The notes below the pieces were generated by a model. The model was not told the DNA's origin, searched no databases, and was given only the letters and a program-made list of their open reading frames with translations. The position numbers were made by a program, and so were the translations under genes. This document shows positions 28,371 through 36,864 of a stretch of 64,000 nucleotides of DNA, piece by piece. Positions within the stretch are counted from its first letter, which is position 1; each line of letters begins with the position of its first letter. Origin of the DNA: Aquimarina aggregata. GTDB lineage: Bacteria > Bacteroidota > Bacteroidia > Flavobacteriales > Flavobacteriaceae. The stretch covers positions 186,001 to 250,000 of the forward strand of contig NZ_LQRT01000046.1 in NCBI RefSeq assembly GCF_001632745.1, read 5' to 3'.

Positions 28371-29357
28371 ATGGAGCTTGTTTCTGAATTAAAATTGTCA
28401 GAAAAAAAATCTCTTCAATTGTTTAAAGGAGATTTAACTAATATTTCAGATGACCACAAGGTTGATTTCCTTGTACTTTCAGCTTTTCCTGATAACTACT
28501 CTCCTACCACAACTTCTCTTATCGGTGGACTGCATCGCAAAGGATTGTCTATAGAAAAATTATCCAAAAATAAAGAGTTAGATCTAAGAGCTTTTTCTCA
28601 TTGTTGGATCTCTAAAGAAATTGATTACCCAAATACTAAAAGGATTTTGTGTTTTGAACCTATCCCCCATACGAATCCGTATTCGCAAATCGCAGAAATT
28701 TTTCAAAGCTTAACATTCATTTCAAAAAGCCATTCAATAAAAACAATTGCTATGCCTTTATTAATGACTGGAGACCAAAACTATTCTGAAGAACTTGTTG
28801 TAAAAGAACTGGTTAACACAAGCCTGTTATGGTTAGAAAAAACACCTTTTGAAACCATCAAAATTGTAGAGATAGACGAGTCTAAAGTAAACTCTCTAAA
28901 ATTACTTTTTTCACAAAAAAAGAAAATTAACACTGGTCAACTTCCAAAAGCACCAGCTCCTCCTTATGATTTTTTTGTAAGTTATAGTCGAAAAAACACC
29001 AAAGAAGTAGAAATCATTAAGAATGTTCTGGGAGAAAAATTTAATCTCTTTATAGATACCGAAGATATTGATATTGGAACGAATTGGTTAGATAAATTAA
29101 ATACTTCTATGGCAAACTCTAAACGATTTATAGTATGTTTATCTGACGCCTTTGTACAATCCAAGTTTTGTAAGTATGAATATTCCTTTTGTAATTTAAA
29201 GTTTATAACCGAAGGTAGTGATACTGTATTGCCAATCTATTTATACTCTGCAGATTTACCTTTTGAGATGAGTATTCTAAACTTTTTTAATGCCAGAGAA
29301 GGCGATACTGAAAAAATAAATGAATTTTGCCAAATGATTTTATCTAAATACAATTAA
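28371..29357 (+). CDS. TIR-domain protein with a macro-domain-like N-terminal region
   Basis: 328 residues, cytoplasmic. Residues about 1-185 resemble a diverged macro domain: LFKGDLTN (compare GDIT), the strand VDFLVLSAFP, and KTIAMPLLMTGDQNYS (compare the IAFPLLGTG strand). Residues about 198-328 are a TIR domain: YDFFVSYSRKN in the first strand, NLFIDTEDIDIG in the BB-loop region, FIVCLSDAFVQSKFCKYEYSF with putative catalytic E270. Bacterial TIR domains cleave NAD+ or act as adaptors; macro domains bind ADP-ribose derivatives. A combined protein could sense or respond to NAD-derived signals, as in Thoeris-like immunity, but this is inference. No partner defence gene is evident next to it, apart from the small gene at 29518. 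The macro assignment is tentative. Confidence 0.75.
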   Translation: MELVSELKLSEKKSLQLFKGDLTNISDDHKVDFLVLSAFPDNYSPTTTSLIGGLHRKGLSIEKLSKNKELDLRAFSHCWISKEIDYPNTKRILCFEPIPHTNPYSQIAEIFQSLTFISKSHSIKTIAMPLLMTGDQNYSEELVVKELVNTSLLWLEKTPFETIKIVEIDESKVNSLKLLFSQKKKINTGQLPKAPAPPYDFFVSYSRKNTKEVEIIKNVLGEKFNLFIDTEDIDIGTNWLDKLNTSMANSKRFIVCLSDAFVQSKFCKYEYSFCNLKFITEGSDTVLPIYLYSADLPFEMSILNFFNAREGDTEKINEFCQMILSKYN

Positions 29358-29517
29358 ATTCTTTTTACTAATGTGGTATTTAAAGAATCTATATAGAAAT
29401 CAACACTTTTATTCATCACTATTTAATATTTTTTATTAGTTTAGTGCTCAAATACATAAAACCATTTTCCCCTTCCTGTTTTATGTATCCCAAATAATTA
29501 TTAATACATAAAATTCT

Positions 29518-29886
29518 ATGAATTTCTTTTTGCAAGCAAAGAGCTTATCCGAGCAGGATACAGTGATCGTCATAATGATAATTGTTGCTATTGCTTTCTA
29601 TTTTATACCATCGATCATTGCACTTATACGATGGAAAAAAAATTTAGTTGCTATAATAGCATTAAACTTTTTTCTAGGGTGGAGTCTTATTGGTTGGGTA
29701 GTATCATTAGTATGGAGTTTATCCAGCGATAGTAAACCACAACCTATTGTCGTAAAATCGCAAACACCTATCACTAAAGAAGATGGAATTGACAAGTTAA
29801 CCAAACTAAAGAAACTTCTAGATGATGGAGCTATTACGCAAGATGAATATGACCACCAAAAAAGTAAGATTTTAAAAAAACGATAA
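29518..29886 (+). CDS. Superinfection-immunity-like small membrane protein with SHOCT tail
   Basis: 122 residues. Two hydrophobic helices (about 18-36 and 44-66) contain FYFIPSIIALIRWKKN and IIALNFFLGWSLIGWVVSLVWSL, which match the Imm_superinfect (T4 Imm-like) family pattern of two helices with a conserved GWSLIGWV. A linker leads to a C-terminal SHOCT motif (about 93-120: LTKLKKLLDDGAITQDEYDHQKSKIL). Most chromosomal members have no proven link to phage. It is 160 nt after the TIR gene on the same strand. Confidence 0.8.
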   Translation: MNFFLQAKSLSEQDTVIVIMIIVAIAFYFIPSIIALIRWKKNLVAIIALNFFLGWSLIGWVVSLVWSLSSDSKPQPIVVKSQTPITKEDGIDKLTKLKKLLDDGAITQDEYDHQKSKILKKR

Positions 29887-29977
29887 ATTCAACGTTTATA
29901 ATTACCAACAAAATAGTTACCTCTTAAAACCTATAACCGTATTAAAACAATAGAAAGTAACTTCAGTAATAACCGCC

Positions 29978-31243
29978 ATGAAACTCCGAACCTTTTTTTT
30001 AACTTTTATACTTGCTCATTTTATATATAATACAAGCGCTCAGGTTAAAGTATCTCCAATTGCATCAATAGAACAGCATACTATAAATTCAAAAATTCTA
30101 AAGCAAAACGTAGGGCTTAACATCTATTTACCAGAAACTTATGATAATGATTGTCCGTTGCATACCTATCCGTTAATTGTATTACTAGAGGATGAATTTT
30201 TCTATCAAATAACTGGTGTAGTAAAACATCTTAGCTCTGTAAGTAGCATGCCCGAAGCAATTGTAGTAAGTTTTCCAAATGACTTTGAAAAATTTTATGC
30301 TCCAAAAGTGTATACAAATAATAGTGAATTTTGGCCAAAAAGTTGGAAACAAATGCCCTTTGATGGAAACCCTGATGTATTTAGTAAGTTTTTAAAAGAT
30401 GAGCTATTTTCATATCTCTCTAAGCAATATAGAACTGCTGATTATAGAATGATCGTGGGAACCTCTGCTACTTCAACTTTTCCTTTACATACTTTTAGTA
30501 AAATGCCGGATTTGTTTCAAGCTCATGTTGCTATTGCCTCAGGAGATATTCTAGGGATGGGATATAAACCTGAAGAAACATTTATAGATGCCATTATAGA
30601 TCGATTAAATACTAACAAAAATCGCAGAGCACATTTATACGTTACATCTGCCGATGAAGATGTTACATATGATGCTAAAATTGCTACCAACATAAAAACA
30701 TTACAAAACAAAACATCATCATATACTTCAGACAAAATCAAAATAAAGGCAGAAGTTATTGCTAATGAAAGTCATTATGGAGTAGTCTTATCTGGTTTTA
30801 TTAAGGCCATGGAAGTATTTTTTCCAAAAAATAAATGGAATAAAGAGTTTAGCGATTTTGAAAAACAAAACGGCAATACGATAAGTAATATTGATACATA
30901 TTACAAAAGGCTATCCTCAGAATATGGGTATCCAATTTTACCAAAAGCAGAACGTTGGAATAGTGGAAGCAGTTTACAGGCAAGTGCCAATAGACTTTTA
31001 AGACAAAAACGATATGATGAATCTATAGAAGTATACAAACGTTTGGTGACCTATCGTCCAAAATCTGCACAAGCATTAAGTACTCTTGCATCTGCGTTAA
31101 TTGCAAACAACAAATTTAAAGAAGCACTAAAAGTACAGGAAAAGGCTATAAAGCTAGCTAAAGAATACGATCGTGAACATTTAAAATACTATGAAGACCA
31201 CAAAAAAGAAATTACTTTAAAAATGGAAGCGGTTCAAAACTAA
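29978..31243 (+). CDS. Exported esterase-family alpha/beta hydrolase with TPR tail
   Basis: 421 residues with a signal peptide ending NTSAQ near residue 22. The body (about 35-290) is of the esterase D/IroE-like PF00756 type: GLNIYLPETYDND, PLIVLLEDE, nucleophile Ser in IVGTSATS, and His in ANESHYG. The C terminus (about 340-410) is a TPR pair (SIEVYKRLVTYRPKSAQALS, ASALIANNKFKEALKVQEKA). Periplasmic ester hydrolysis is likely, and siderophore or acyl-ester substrates are possible. It is a single gene with gaps on both sides. Confidence 0.82.
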   Translation: MKLRTFFLTFILAHFIYNTSAQVKVSPIASIEQHTINSKILKQNVGLNIYLPETYDNDCPLHTYPLIVLLEDEFFYQITGVVKHLSSVSSMPEAIVVSFPNDFEKFYAPKVYTNNSEFWPKSWKQMPFDGNPDVFSKFLKDELFSYLSKQYRTADYRMIVGTSATSTFPLHTFSKMPDLFQAHVAIASGDILGMGYKPEETFIDAIIDRLNTNKNRRAHLYVTSADEDVTYDAKIATNIKTLQNKTSSYTSDKIKIKAEVIANESHYGVVLSGFIKAMEVFFPKNKWNKEFSDFEKQNGNTISNIDTYYKRLSSEYGYPILPKAERWNSGSSLQASANRLLRQKRYDESIEVYKRLVTYRPKSAQALSTLASALIANNKFKEALKVQEKAIKLAKEYDREHLKYYEDHKKEITLKMEAVQN

Positions 31244-31422
31244 TCTTTTATAAAATAGTACTGTTTATTTTTAGTGTAGTATCAAAGTAACTAGTCTTAT
31301 ACATAATTAGCTGTATTTAAAGGAAAAAGCATAATATCGTTTACTCTTTTTGATTTTTTTTTAGAACAGGTGTAACAATACTAAAATTTGTGCATCAAAG
31401 GGAAAATCAAAATACAAAAACG

Positions 31423-32262
31423 ATGAAAACATTTAGAACAACTTTAGTAGTATTATTTATTGCATGCTTCGGGTTTAGTCAAAATTCGGCAATAAAATCA
31501 GAAGTTATAGGAAAAGGGAATACAATTCTTTTCTTACCAGGTTTTACCACTCCCGGATCAATCTGGAAAGAAACAGTAAATCATTTAGCTTCAAAAAACG
31601 AAGCACATTTAATTTCATATGCTGGTTTTAATGGTAATCCACCAATAAAAATGCCTTGGTATACTACTATCAAACAAGAGTTAGTAAACTATATTAAAGA
31701 TAGAAAGCTAAATCACGTTACAATTATCGGGCATAGTATGGGAGGTAATCTTGCAACAGATTTAGCTGCAATACTTCCTCAAAACATACATAAAATAATT
31801 ATTGTTGATGCAATCCCTTGTATGCGTGAACTCATGATGCCAGGAGTACCAGAAAGCAATATTCAATATGAAAGTCCTTATAATCAACAATTATTGGTCA
31901 TGAAAGATGCTGCATTTAAACAAACGGCAACTATGATGGCGCAGAATATGACCAATCAAAAGGACAAATATGATACTCTTGTTAATTGGATGTCAGAGGC
32001 CGACAGAGAAACTTATGTATATGGATATACTGATTTACTAAAACTAGATTTAAGAACAATACTAGATAGGATTACTGCAAAAACTCTAATTTTAGGAGCA
32101 TCGTACCCAAATAAAGCCATTGCACAATCAAATTATGAAAAACAATATAAAAAATTGTCAAACAAAACGATAGTAATGGCAGATGACAGTAAACACTTTA
32201 TCATGTTTGATCAACCCGAATGGTTTTATGCAAAAGTTAATGCCTTTTTAGCAGATGAGTAA
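31423..32262 (+). CDS. Exported alpha/beta hydrolase
   Basis: 279 residues counted from ATG 31423; a GTG at 31390 would add eleven charged residues before the signal peptide, so I prefer 31423. The signal peptide (KTFRTTLVVLFIACFGFSQ) is cleaved near residue 20. The fold is shown by FLPGFTTPGSIW (oxyanion strand), nucleophile elbow IGHSMGGN and the late catalytic His in DDSKHFIMFDQP. The substrate is not clear. Its stop overlaps the ECF sigma start by 8 nt, so the hydrolase and sigma factor are translationally coupled. Confidence 0.85.
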   Translation: MKTFRTTLVVLFIACFGFSQNSAIKSEVIGKGNTILFLPGFTTPGSIWKETVNHLASKNEAHLISYAGFNGNPPIKMPWYTTIKQELVNYIKDRKLNHVTIIGHSMGGNLATDLAAILPQNIHKIIIVDAIPCMRELMMPGVPESNIQYESPYNQQLLVMKDAAFKQTATMMAQNMTNQKDKYDTLVNWMSEADRETYVYGYTDLLKLDLRTILDRITAKTLILGASYPNKAIAQSNYEKQYKKLSNKTIVMADDSKHFIMFDQPEWFYAKVNAFLADE

Positions 32263-32752
32263 GAAGAACCAACAGTTTTTTGATACTATATATAGACAGT
32301 GTTATCCTATGGTATTACAAATGTGTTTGGGTTTTATGAAGGGTGATACGGATATCGCTAACGATTTATCTCAAGAAGTCTTTATAAATATCTGGAAAGC
32401 CATCGATAAATTCAAAGGTAAATCATCTTCTAAAACATGGGTATATCGCATAACCGTAAACACATGTCTTCAATATATCAGAAAAGAAAAAAAGAAAAGT
32501 AATATACCCTTAGAAAAAATAGAAGGAATACTAGCAGACGAACATTCGGGTTCTAAGACAGAACAAGACCAAAGTTTATACCGAGCAATAGGTAAACTAG
32601 AAAAAATTGACCGATTAATTATCATGATGGTATTAGAAGGTCAAGACTATGACAACATATCAAATGTTTTAGGTATTCAACCTACTAATGTTAGAGTAAA
32701 AATTCACAGAATTAAGAAAAGACTTAAAAAAATATTGGACAATGAACAATGA
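32255..32752 (+). CDS. ECF-type RNA polymerase sigma factor
   Basis: 165 residues. Region 2 (about 10-75) has DIANDLSQEVFINIWKAIDKF and KTWVYRITVNTCLQYIR. Region 4 (about 105-160) has RLIIMMVLEGQDYDNISNVLGIQPTNVRVKIHRIKKRLKK. It has no region 3, as usual for the ECF group. It overlaps the hydrolase gene upstream (8 nt) and the membrane gene downstream (11 nt), indicating one tightly coupled unit. Confidence 0.93.
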   Translation: MSKKNQQFFDTIYRQCYPMVLQMCLGFMKGDTDIANDLSQEVFINIWKAIDKFKGKSSSKTWVYRITVNTCLQYIRKEKKKSNIPLEKIEGILADEHSGSKTEQDQSLYRAIGKLEKIDRLIIMMVLEGQDYDNISNVLGIQPTNVRVKIHRIKKRLKKILDNEQ

Positions 32753-33347
32753 ATTCGATGACTTACAACGTAAGTGGCAAAAAAATAAAGAACAAATACG
32801 AAACGAACCAATGGCAATGGACACTATGTTAGCTGCCGTTACAAAGAAAAAGGCTTCAACTATACGATTTCAGTATGGAAATATAGTCGTATTACTAATT
32901 ACTTTAGTTGTTATAAGTTTATTTTTCTATTATATCGCTCCAGTACAACAAATACTAAGTAGAATTGGTGTTGGATTAATGATTGGTGGTCTTTTTTTAA
33001 GAATAATTATAGAATTTATCAGTATTATAAAATCCAAAAAAGTAGACATAGTCAACAATGTATTATCAACAACACAAGAAACAATAAACTATTATAATTT
33101 TAGGAAAAGGATACATGGACCTATAACCGTAATTATTATTCTTTTATATACTATTGGGTTTTATATGATAACACCAGAATTTAGTCTTTATTTTAGCACT
33201 TGGCAGATGATTCTTATCAATACTTCTTATATTATTGCAGCGGCTATTTTTATTCCGATCATTAGAAAAAGTGTAAAACAAGAAGTCAAAACACTTCATG
33301 AGATTATTGAATTAAAAGAAAAAATAATAGCGGAAAGTGTCTCGTGA
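32742..33347 (+). CDS. Membrane protein, probable anti-sigma partner of the ECF factor
   Basis: 201 residues. A soluble N terminus (1-38, FDDLQRKWQKNK) is followed by four hydrophobic helices (about 44-64, 70-90, 125-145, 150-175) and a charged tail. The N-terminal pattern with an early D.LQ..WQ, and the overlap with the sigma gene, are those of many flavobacterial anti-sigma-like membrane proteins. No zinc-finger anti-sigma motif is present. The partnership is inferred from the 11-nt overlap. Confidence 0.72.
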   Translation: MNNEFDDLQRKWQKNKEQIRNEPMAMDTMLAAVTKKKASTIRFQYGNIVVLLITLVVISLFFYYIAPVQQILSRIGVGLMIGGLFLRIIIEFISIIKSKKVDIVNNVLSTTQETINYYNFRKRIHGPITVIIILLYTIGFYMITPEFSLYFSTWQMILINTSYIIAAAIFIPIIRKSVKQEVKTLHEIIELKEKIIAESVS

Positions 33348-33423
33348 ATATGATTAAGAGTAATTAAATCAAGAAAGATCATATTTATTATGAGTAGGTA
33401 AAACAAAAAAACAATCTATTCAT

Positions 33424-33467
33424 TAACCATTGTCTTGCTATTAATGGTTACCCAAAAGGTACTTTTG
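33424..33467 (+). promoter_or_regulatory. Promoter with overlapping palindromic operator before the DUF1080-crp pair
   Basis: TACTTTTG at 33460-33467 exactly fits the -7 consensus TAnnTTTG, with TTG at 33435-33437 (22-bp spacer) as -33. An inverted repeat TAACCATT (33424-33431) / AATGGTTA (33443-33450) spans the -33 element. The second gene of the unit is a Crp/Fnr-like regulator, so autoregulation is possible. The 5' untranslated region would be about 90 nt. Confidence 0.5.
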
Positions 33468-33563
33468 ACCTTTGTATTGATATTAAATTTTCATAAGTTT
33501 AACCTGAAGGAAATGACGGCTTACTATTAATTTTATTAATGCATTTTTTTCTTGAAACACGTT

Positions 33564-34451
33564 ATGGATAAAACAAAAACAAAGAGTTTATTAATCATAT
33601 TTTTAACAATAATTACTTTTTATTCTTGTAAAGATAAAGAGGATGATAATTGGACAAATTTATTAGATAAAGAACTTACAAACTGGGACAATTATCTAAG
33701 TTTTAGACATCAATTAGGCTATGATGGAAAAGCTCCTAAGGATGAAAACGGAAATGATATAGCTCCAATTGGTTTAAATCAAGACCAGTACAATGTTTTT
33801 AGTGTTATTGAAGAACAAAATGATCCTGTTTTAAAAATTAGTGGTGAAATTTATGGATGTGTGGTTACTAAAAAAGAATATTCAAATTATCACTTAAGGT
33901 TAAAAGTTAAATGGGGTGAAAAAAAATGGAATCCCAGAAAAAATTTATTAAAGGATTCAGGTATATTATATCATTCAATAGGGCCCATGGGAGCAGAATA
34001 TTGGAGATCTTGGATGCTCTCTCAAGAATTTCAAATTATGGAAGGCCATATGGGTGATTATTGGAGTCAATCAACTTCGGCTATTGATATACGTGCTTTC
34101 ATACCAGAGTATATCATGAACCCTGTTGCGGATAAAAGTCAACCTTTTCTGCCCATTGGTAAAGGTGAAAAAATATCAGGTTTCTGTCTTCGCAGCGCAA
34201 ATTATGAAAATGAACCTGGTCAATGGAATACGTTAGAGTTAATATGTTTTGATGACAAAAGTATACATATTGTAAACGGCCATGTAGTTATGATTCTTAA
34301 AGATTCAAGATACTTAGATAACGGTAAACCAATTCCTATGAATAAAGGAAAAATTCAGATACAAAGTGAAGCTGCAGAAGTATTTTATAAAAACATAGAA
34401 ATCAAAACACTAAAAACCCTTCCAAACAAATATTCTCAATACTTTTTGTAA
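33564..34451 (+). CDS. DUF1080 (3-keto-disaccharide hydrolase fold) lipoprotein
   Basis: 295 residues from ATG 33564; an in-frame TTG at 33552 would add only four residues. The lipoprotein signal ends at FYSC (Cys near 22). The mature part is a concanavalin-like sandwich of the DUF1080 type: WTNLLDKELTNWDNYL, then ISGEIYGCVVTKKEYSNYHLRLKVKWGEKKW, a GILYHS strand, EFQIMEGHMGDYW, and a late GKIQIQSEAAEVFYKNIEI. Some family members cleave 3-keto sugars. It precedes the crp/fnr gene by 18 nt. Confidence 0.88.
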   Translation: MDKTKTKSLLIIFLTIITFYSCKDKEDDNWTNLLDKELTNWDNYLSFRHQLGYDGKAPKDENGNDIAPIGLNQDQYNVFSVIEEQNDPVLKISGEIYGCVVTKKEYSNYHLRLKVKWGEKKWNPRKNLLKDSGILYHSIGPMGAEYWRSWMLSQEFQIMEGHMGDYWSQSTSAIDIRAFIPEYIMNPVADKSQPFLPIGKGEKISGFCLRSANYENEPGQWNTLELICFDDKSIHIVNGHVVMILKDSRYLDNGKPIPMNKGKIQIQSEAAEVFYKNIEIKTLKTLPNKYSQYFL

Positions 34452-34469
34452 CGCTATAAGATTAAAACA

Positions 34470-35039
34470 ATGATTCTATTAAGAGAATGTATATCAGATC
34501 AGGTTGATATTGACAAAAGCAGTCTAGACGCTATTATATCTTCTTTTGAAGTAAAAAAAATAAAAAAAGGAGAGTTTTTTCTTGAATCGGGAAAAATATG
34601 CAGAAAAATGGCATTTATAGCTTCGGGTTATTTAAGAATGTATGATATAGCAGATGGAAAAGAAATCACTTTATGGATAGGAAGCAGTGGTAAATTTATT
34701 ACATCCTTATCAAGTTTTGTCTTCGAATCCAGTAATTATTGGAACATTCAAGCATTAACAGATTGTACACTTTATGTTATCAATCGTAAAAAACACTTTG
34801 ATTTAGGTAAACAAACTCCAAAATGGATTGAATTTGACAATCAATTACTAGCACATTCATTTGCGTTGTTAGAACGAAGTATGTTTGCTCAATTACATAC
34901 TACAGCGAAACAACGGTTTGAATCTTTGCTCGAAGAGGAACCTGCCCTTTTTAATCATGTCCCGTTACAACACATAGCTTCAATGCTTGGTATTACTCCA
35001 GAATCCCTAAGTAGATTAAGAAAAAAAGTAGCCGATTAA
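34470..35039 (+). CDS. Crp/Fnr-family transcription regulator
   Basis: 189 residues. The cyclic-nucleotide-like beta roll (about 20-115) has FFLESGKICRKMAFIASGYLRMYDIADGKEI, and a dimerisation helix follows. The C-terminal helix-turn-helix has LQHIASMLGITPESLSRLRKK. No iron-sulfur cysteine cluster is seen, so it is unlikely to be an oxygen sensor. This form is common in flavobacteria and its ligand is unknown. It lies 18 nt after the DUF1080 gene and may bind the palindrome at 33424-33450. Confidence 0.9.
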   Translation: MILLRECISDQVDIDKSSLDAIISSFEVKKIKKGEFFLESGKICRKMAFIASGYLRMYDIADGKEITLWIGSSGKFITSLSSFVFESSNYWNIQALTDCTLYVINRKKHFDLGKQTPKWIEFDNQLLAHSFALLERSMFAQLHTTAKQRFESLLEEEPALFNHVPLQHIASMLGITPESLSRLRKKVAD

Positions 35040-35042
35040 GTT

Positions 35043-35375
35043 TCTTTAATTTTTTTCTGTAACACCATCGTTACTTGGTTCGGAAAACAAAATATTACTA
35101 TATTTTGGGCTATTGGCATTACCCTCTTACGTTTTTCTTACTTTGTTTTCACTCAAATAAAACAGTGAAAAATAAATGCTATCATCTTTATTATAATTCA
35201 AGATTTATTGTGGGTTATAGCCATTATAATTATTCTAATATTTGGTTTTTTTGATATATCGCCATTAGGTATTCTAATTATTGGTATTGTAGCATTTATC
35301 GTTTTATTTTTTGAAATAGGGCAATCTGTTGGTGTAGCTCAAGCTGGATTCATCAAAAAGAGAAAAAAGAATTAA
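35043..35375 (+). pseudogene. Decayed small membrane-protein gene
   Basis: In the same frame as the preceding crp/fnr stop, the sequence reads as a hydrophobic protein (WAIGITLLRFSYFVFTQIKQ, stop TGA at 35166, then about 60 codons with QDLLWVIAIIIILIFGFFD and FFEIGQSVGVAQAGF, ending at TAA 35373-35375). It has no start codon and one in-frame stop, yet both halves share one frame and have membrane-protein composition. The natural reading is a broken gene of a roughly 110-130-residue four-helix membrane protein that lost its start and acquired a stop. The family cannot be named. Confidence 0.55.
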
Positions 35376-35414
35376 TAAAATAAAAATTAAATCCAATTAA
35401 AGAGCGGAAATGAT

Positions 35415-35468
35415 TAAGACAAAGACAATCATAAATTATGATGTATAATTTAGATTGTCTTTGTCTTA
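35415..35468. terminator. Long perfect hairpin between the pseudogene and the S41 gene
   Basis: Arms TAAGACAAAGACAATC (35415-35430) and its exact complement (35453-35468) enclose an inner stem TAAATTAT (35432-35439) / ATAATTTA (35445-35452). Together they give 24 base pairs with one bulged A and a 5-nt loop. It begins 5 nt after the S41 stop codon on the minus strand. Neither side has a clear T tract, so it may be a terminator for the minus strand without one or an mRNA-stabilising end. Confidence 0.6.
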
Positions 35469-35472
35469 TCTC

Positions 35473-36864
35473 TTACTTGTTTAATACTTCAATTGCTTTA
35501 TCTATACCACCATCTTTATTGTTTAAAAAATCATCATTAGATAAAAACGGTACTTGATTTGCAGTAGAAGGTCCTACTCCAATAGCCTCATAAACTTCTC
35601 CTTGAGCATCACTATAAATTTCATTTGATAATCCAATTTGTGCTCCATTTGGTAATACATGTTCTAATACGTCAGAAAATACACCGTTGGTATTCTCCCC
35701 TACTATGGTAACATTGGGCAAATCTTTTAAATACAATGTAAATATTTCGGCAGCGCTTGCAGTAAGAGGACTAGTCAATAAAACAATATCATCTGTAAAC
35801 TGAAATGCTCCCTTGGGGCCTAAAGAAACATTTAAATCCTCAGTAAAACCATCTCCTAATCTAGCTTTTTTCGAAAATACCACGCGCTGTTGATCGGTAA
35901 AACGTGAGGCAATATCTGATGAAACTTTATCAAAACCTCCTTCATTAAATCTAATATCTAAAATCAGTTTAGTTACTCCGGACATTTTAATATCATTCAT
36001 CATTTTGTCTAAAACTATGTTTAATGTGGTAAGTTCATTATTTATAGTAGTACCATATCCAGCCATTCCAAAAATATTAACATAAGCTATTTCATCATTT
36101 ATAATCTGCCATATGATAGTTTCGGTATCATCAGATTCGTATGAACCACCAAGATAATTTTGGATAATAATCCTACCCTTTTGAATCATAATATTATCAA
36201 AATCGTCTTCACTCTCTATTATCAAATCTCCACTTAAATTCGCGTTGAGTCTCTCTAACAAAATAGAGGTTCCAGAATTTATATCGATATCTTTCTCATC
36301 ATCACTTATTCCCACATGACCATCTTCTAATTTAAGAACCAACTCTTCTAAAATAGTGTAAAGGTTATCTTCGGTAACTTGATCTCTTAAATTTTCATAT
36401 GCTGACCAATCTACATTGCGCAACTCAAAAAATGCATAATAATCATTAAAAATGTTCCAAAAAAAATCGAAATTAATCTTTGGATCTTTTGTTTTTGAGA
36501 GTTGTTCAGGAAGACAGCGTTCATCAAGGTTTACTAATCGTGTTAATTTAAAATTTGACAAAGACTGATCTGTTATTCCAACAAGTTCATTATCATTTAC
36601 AACACTTAAGGTAATTCCAGAATCTTCTATTTTAAAACCACTATTTAAAACTACACAACCCGCATTAGACACAGAATAAACAACATCTTTATCATCTGTT
36701 ATTTCTACTATGTATCCTTTATCTGCAATTAACCAAAATCCGTTCATTGGATCTTCTGGAGGTGATTGATCATCATCAGAATGACAGGAAAAAAAAACAC
36801 TACATAAAAAAAATATAAAAACTGATTTTATGTTTTTTACTTTGGCAATCATATTTAATTTCAT
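35473..36864 (-). CDS. S41-family peptidase lipoprotein
   Basis: 463 residues with a lipoprotein signal (FFSCHS, Cys near residue 27); Met5 is an alternative start. A lipocalin-like or unassigned N-terminal region (about 40-110) is followed by an S41 domain (about 270-450). Its signs are KLILDIRFNEGGFDKVSSDIASRF, the nucleophile region LLTSPLTASAAEIFTLYLKD and GENTNGVFSD. There is no clear PDZ domain between. Such tail-specific-protease relatives are periplasmic or outer-membrane endopeptidases. It is a single gene on the minus strand, next to a strong hairpin. Confidence 0.88.
   Translation of the reverse strand: MKLNMIAKVKNIKSVFIFFLCSVFFSCHSDDDQSPPEDPMNGFWLIADKGYIVEITDDKDVVYSVSNAGCVVLNSGFKIEDSGITLSVVNDNELVGITDQSLSNFKLTRLVNLDERCLPEQLSKTKDPKINFDFFWNIFNDYYAFFELRNVDWSAYENLRDQVTEDNLYTILEELVLKLEDGHVGISDDEKDIDINSGTSILLERLNANLSGDLIIESEDDFDNIMIQKGRIIIQNYLGGSYESDDTETIIWQIINDEIAYVNIFGMAGYGTTINNELTTLNIVLDKMMNDIKMSGVTKLILDIRFNEGGFDKVSSDIASRFTDQQRVVFSKKARLGDGFTEDLNVSLGPKGAFQFTDDIVLLTSPLTASAAEIFTLYLKDLPNVTIVGENTNGVFSDVLEHVLPNGAQIGLSNEIYSDAQGEVYEAIGVGPSTANQVPFLSNDDFLNNKDGGIDKAIEVLNK

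Noticed and set aside
33347..33385. Inverted repeat AATATGAT / ATCATATT after the anti-sigma gene
   Set aside because: It is an AT-only-type 8-bp stem with a 23-nt loop, overlapping the end of the gene. It is not convincing as a terminator or operator.
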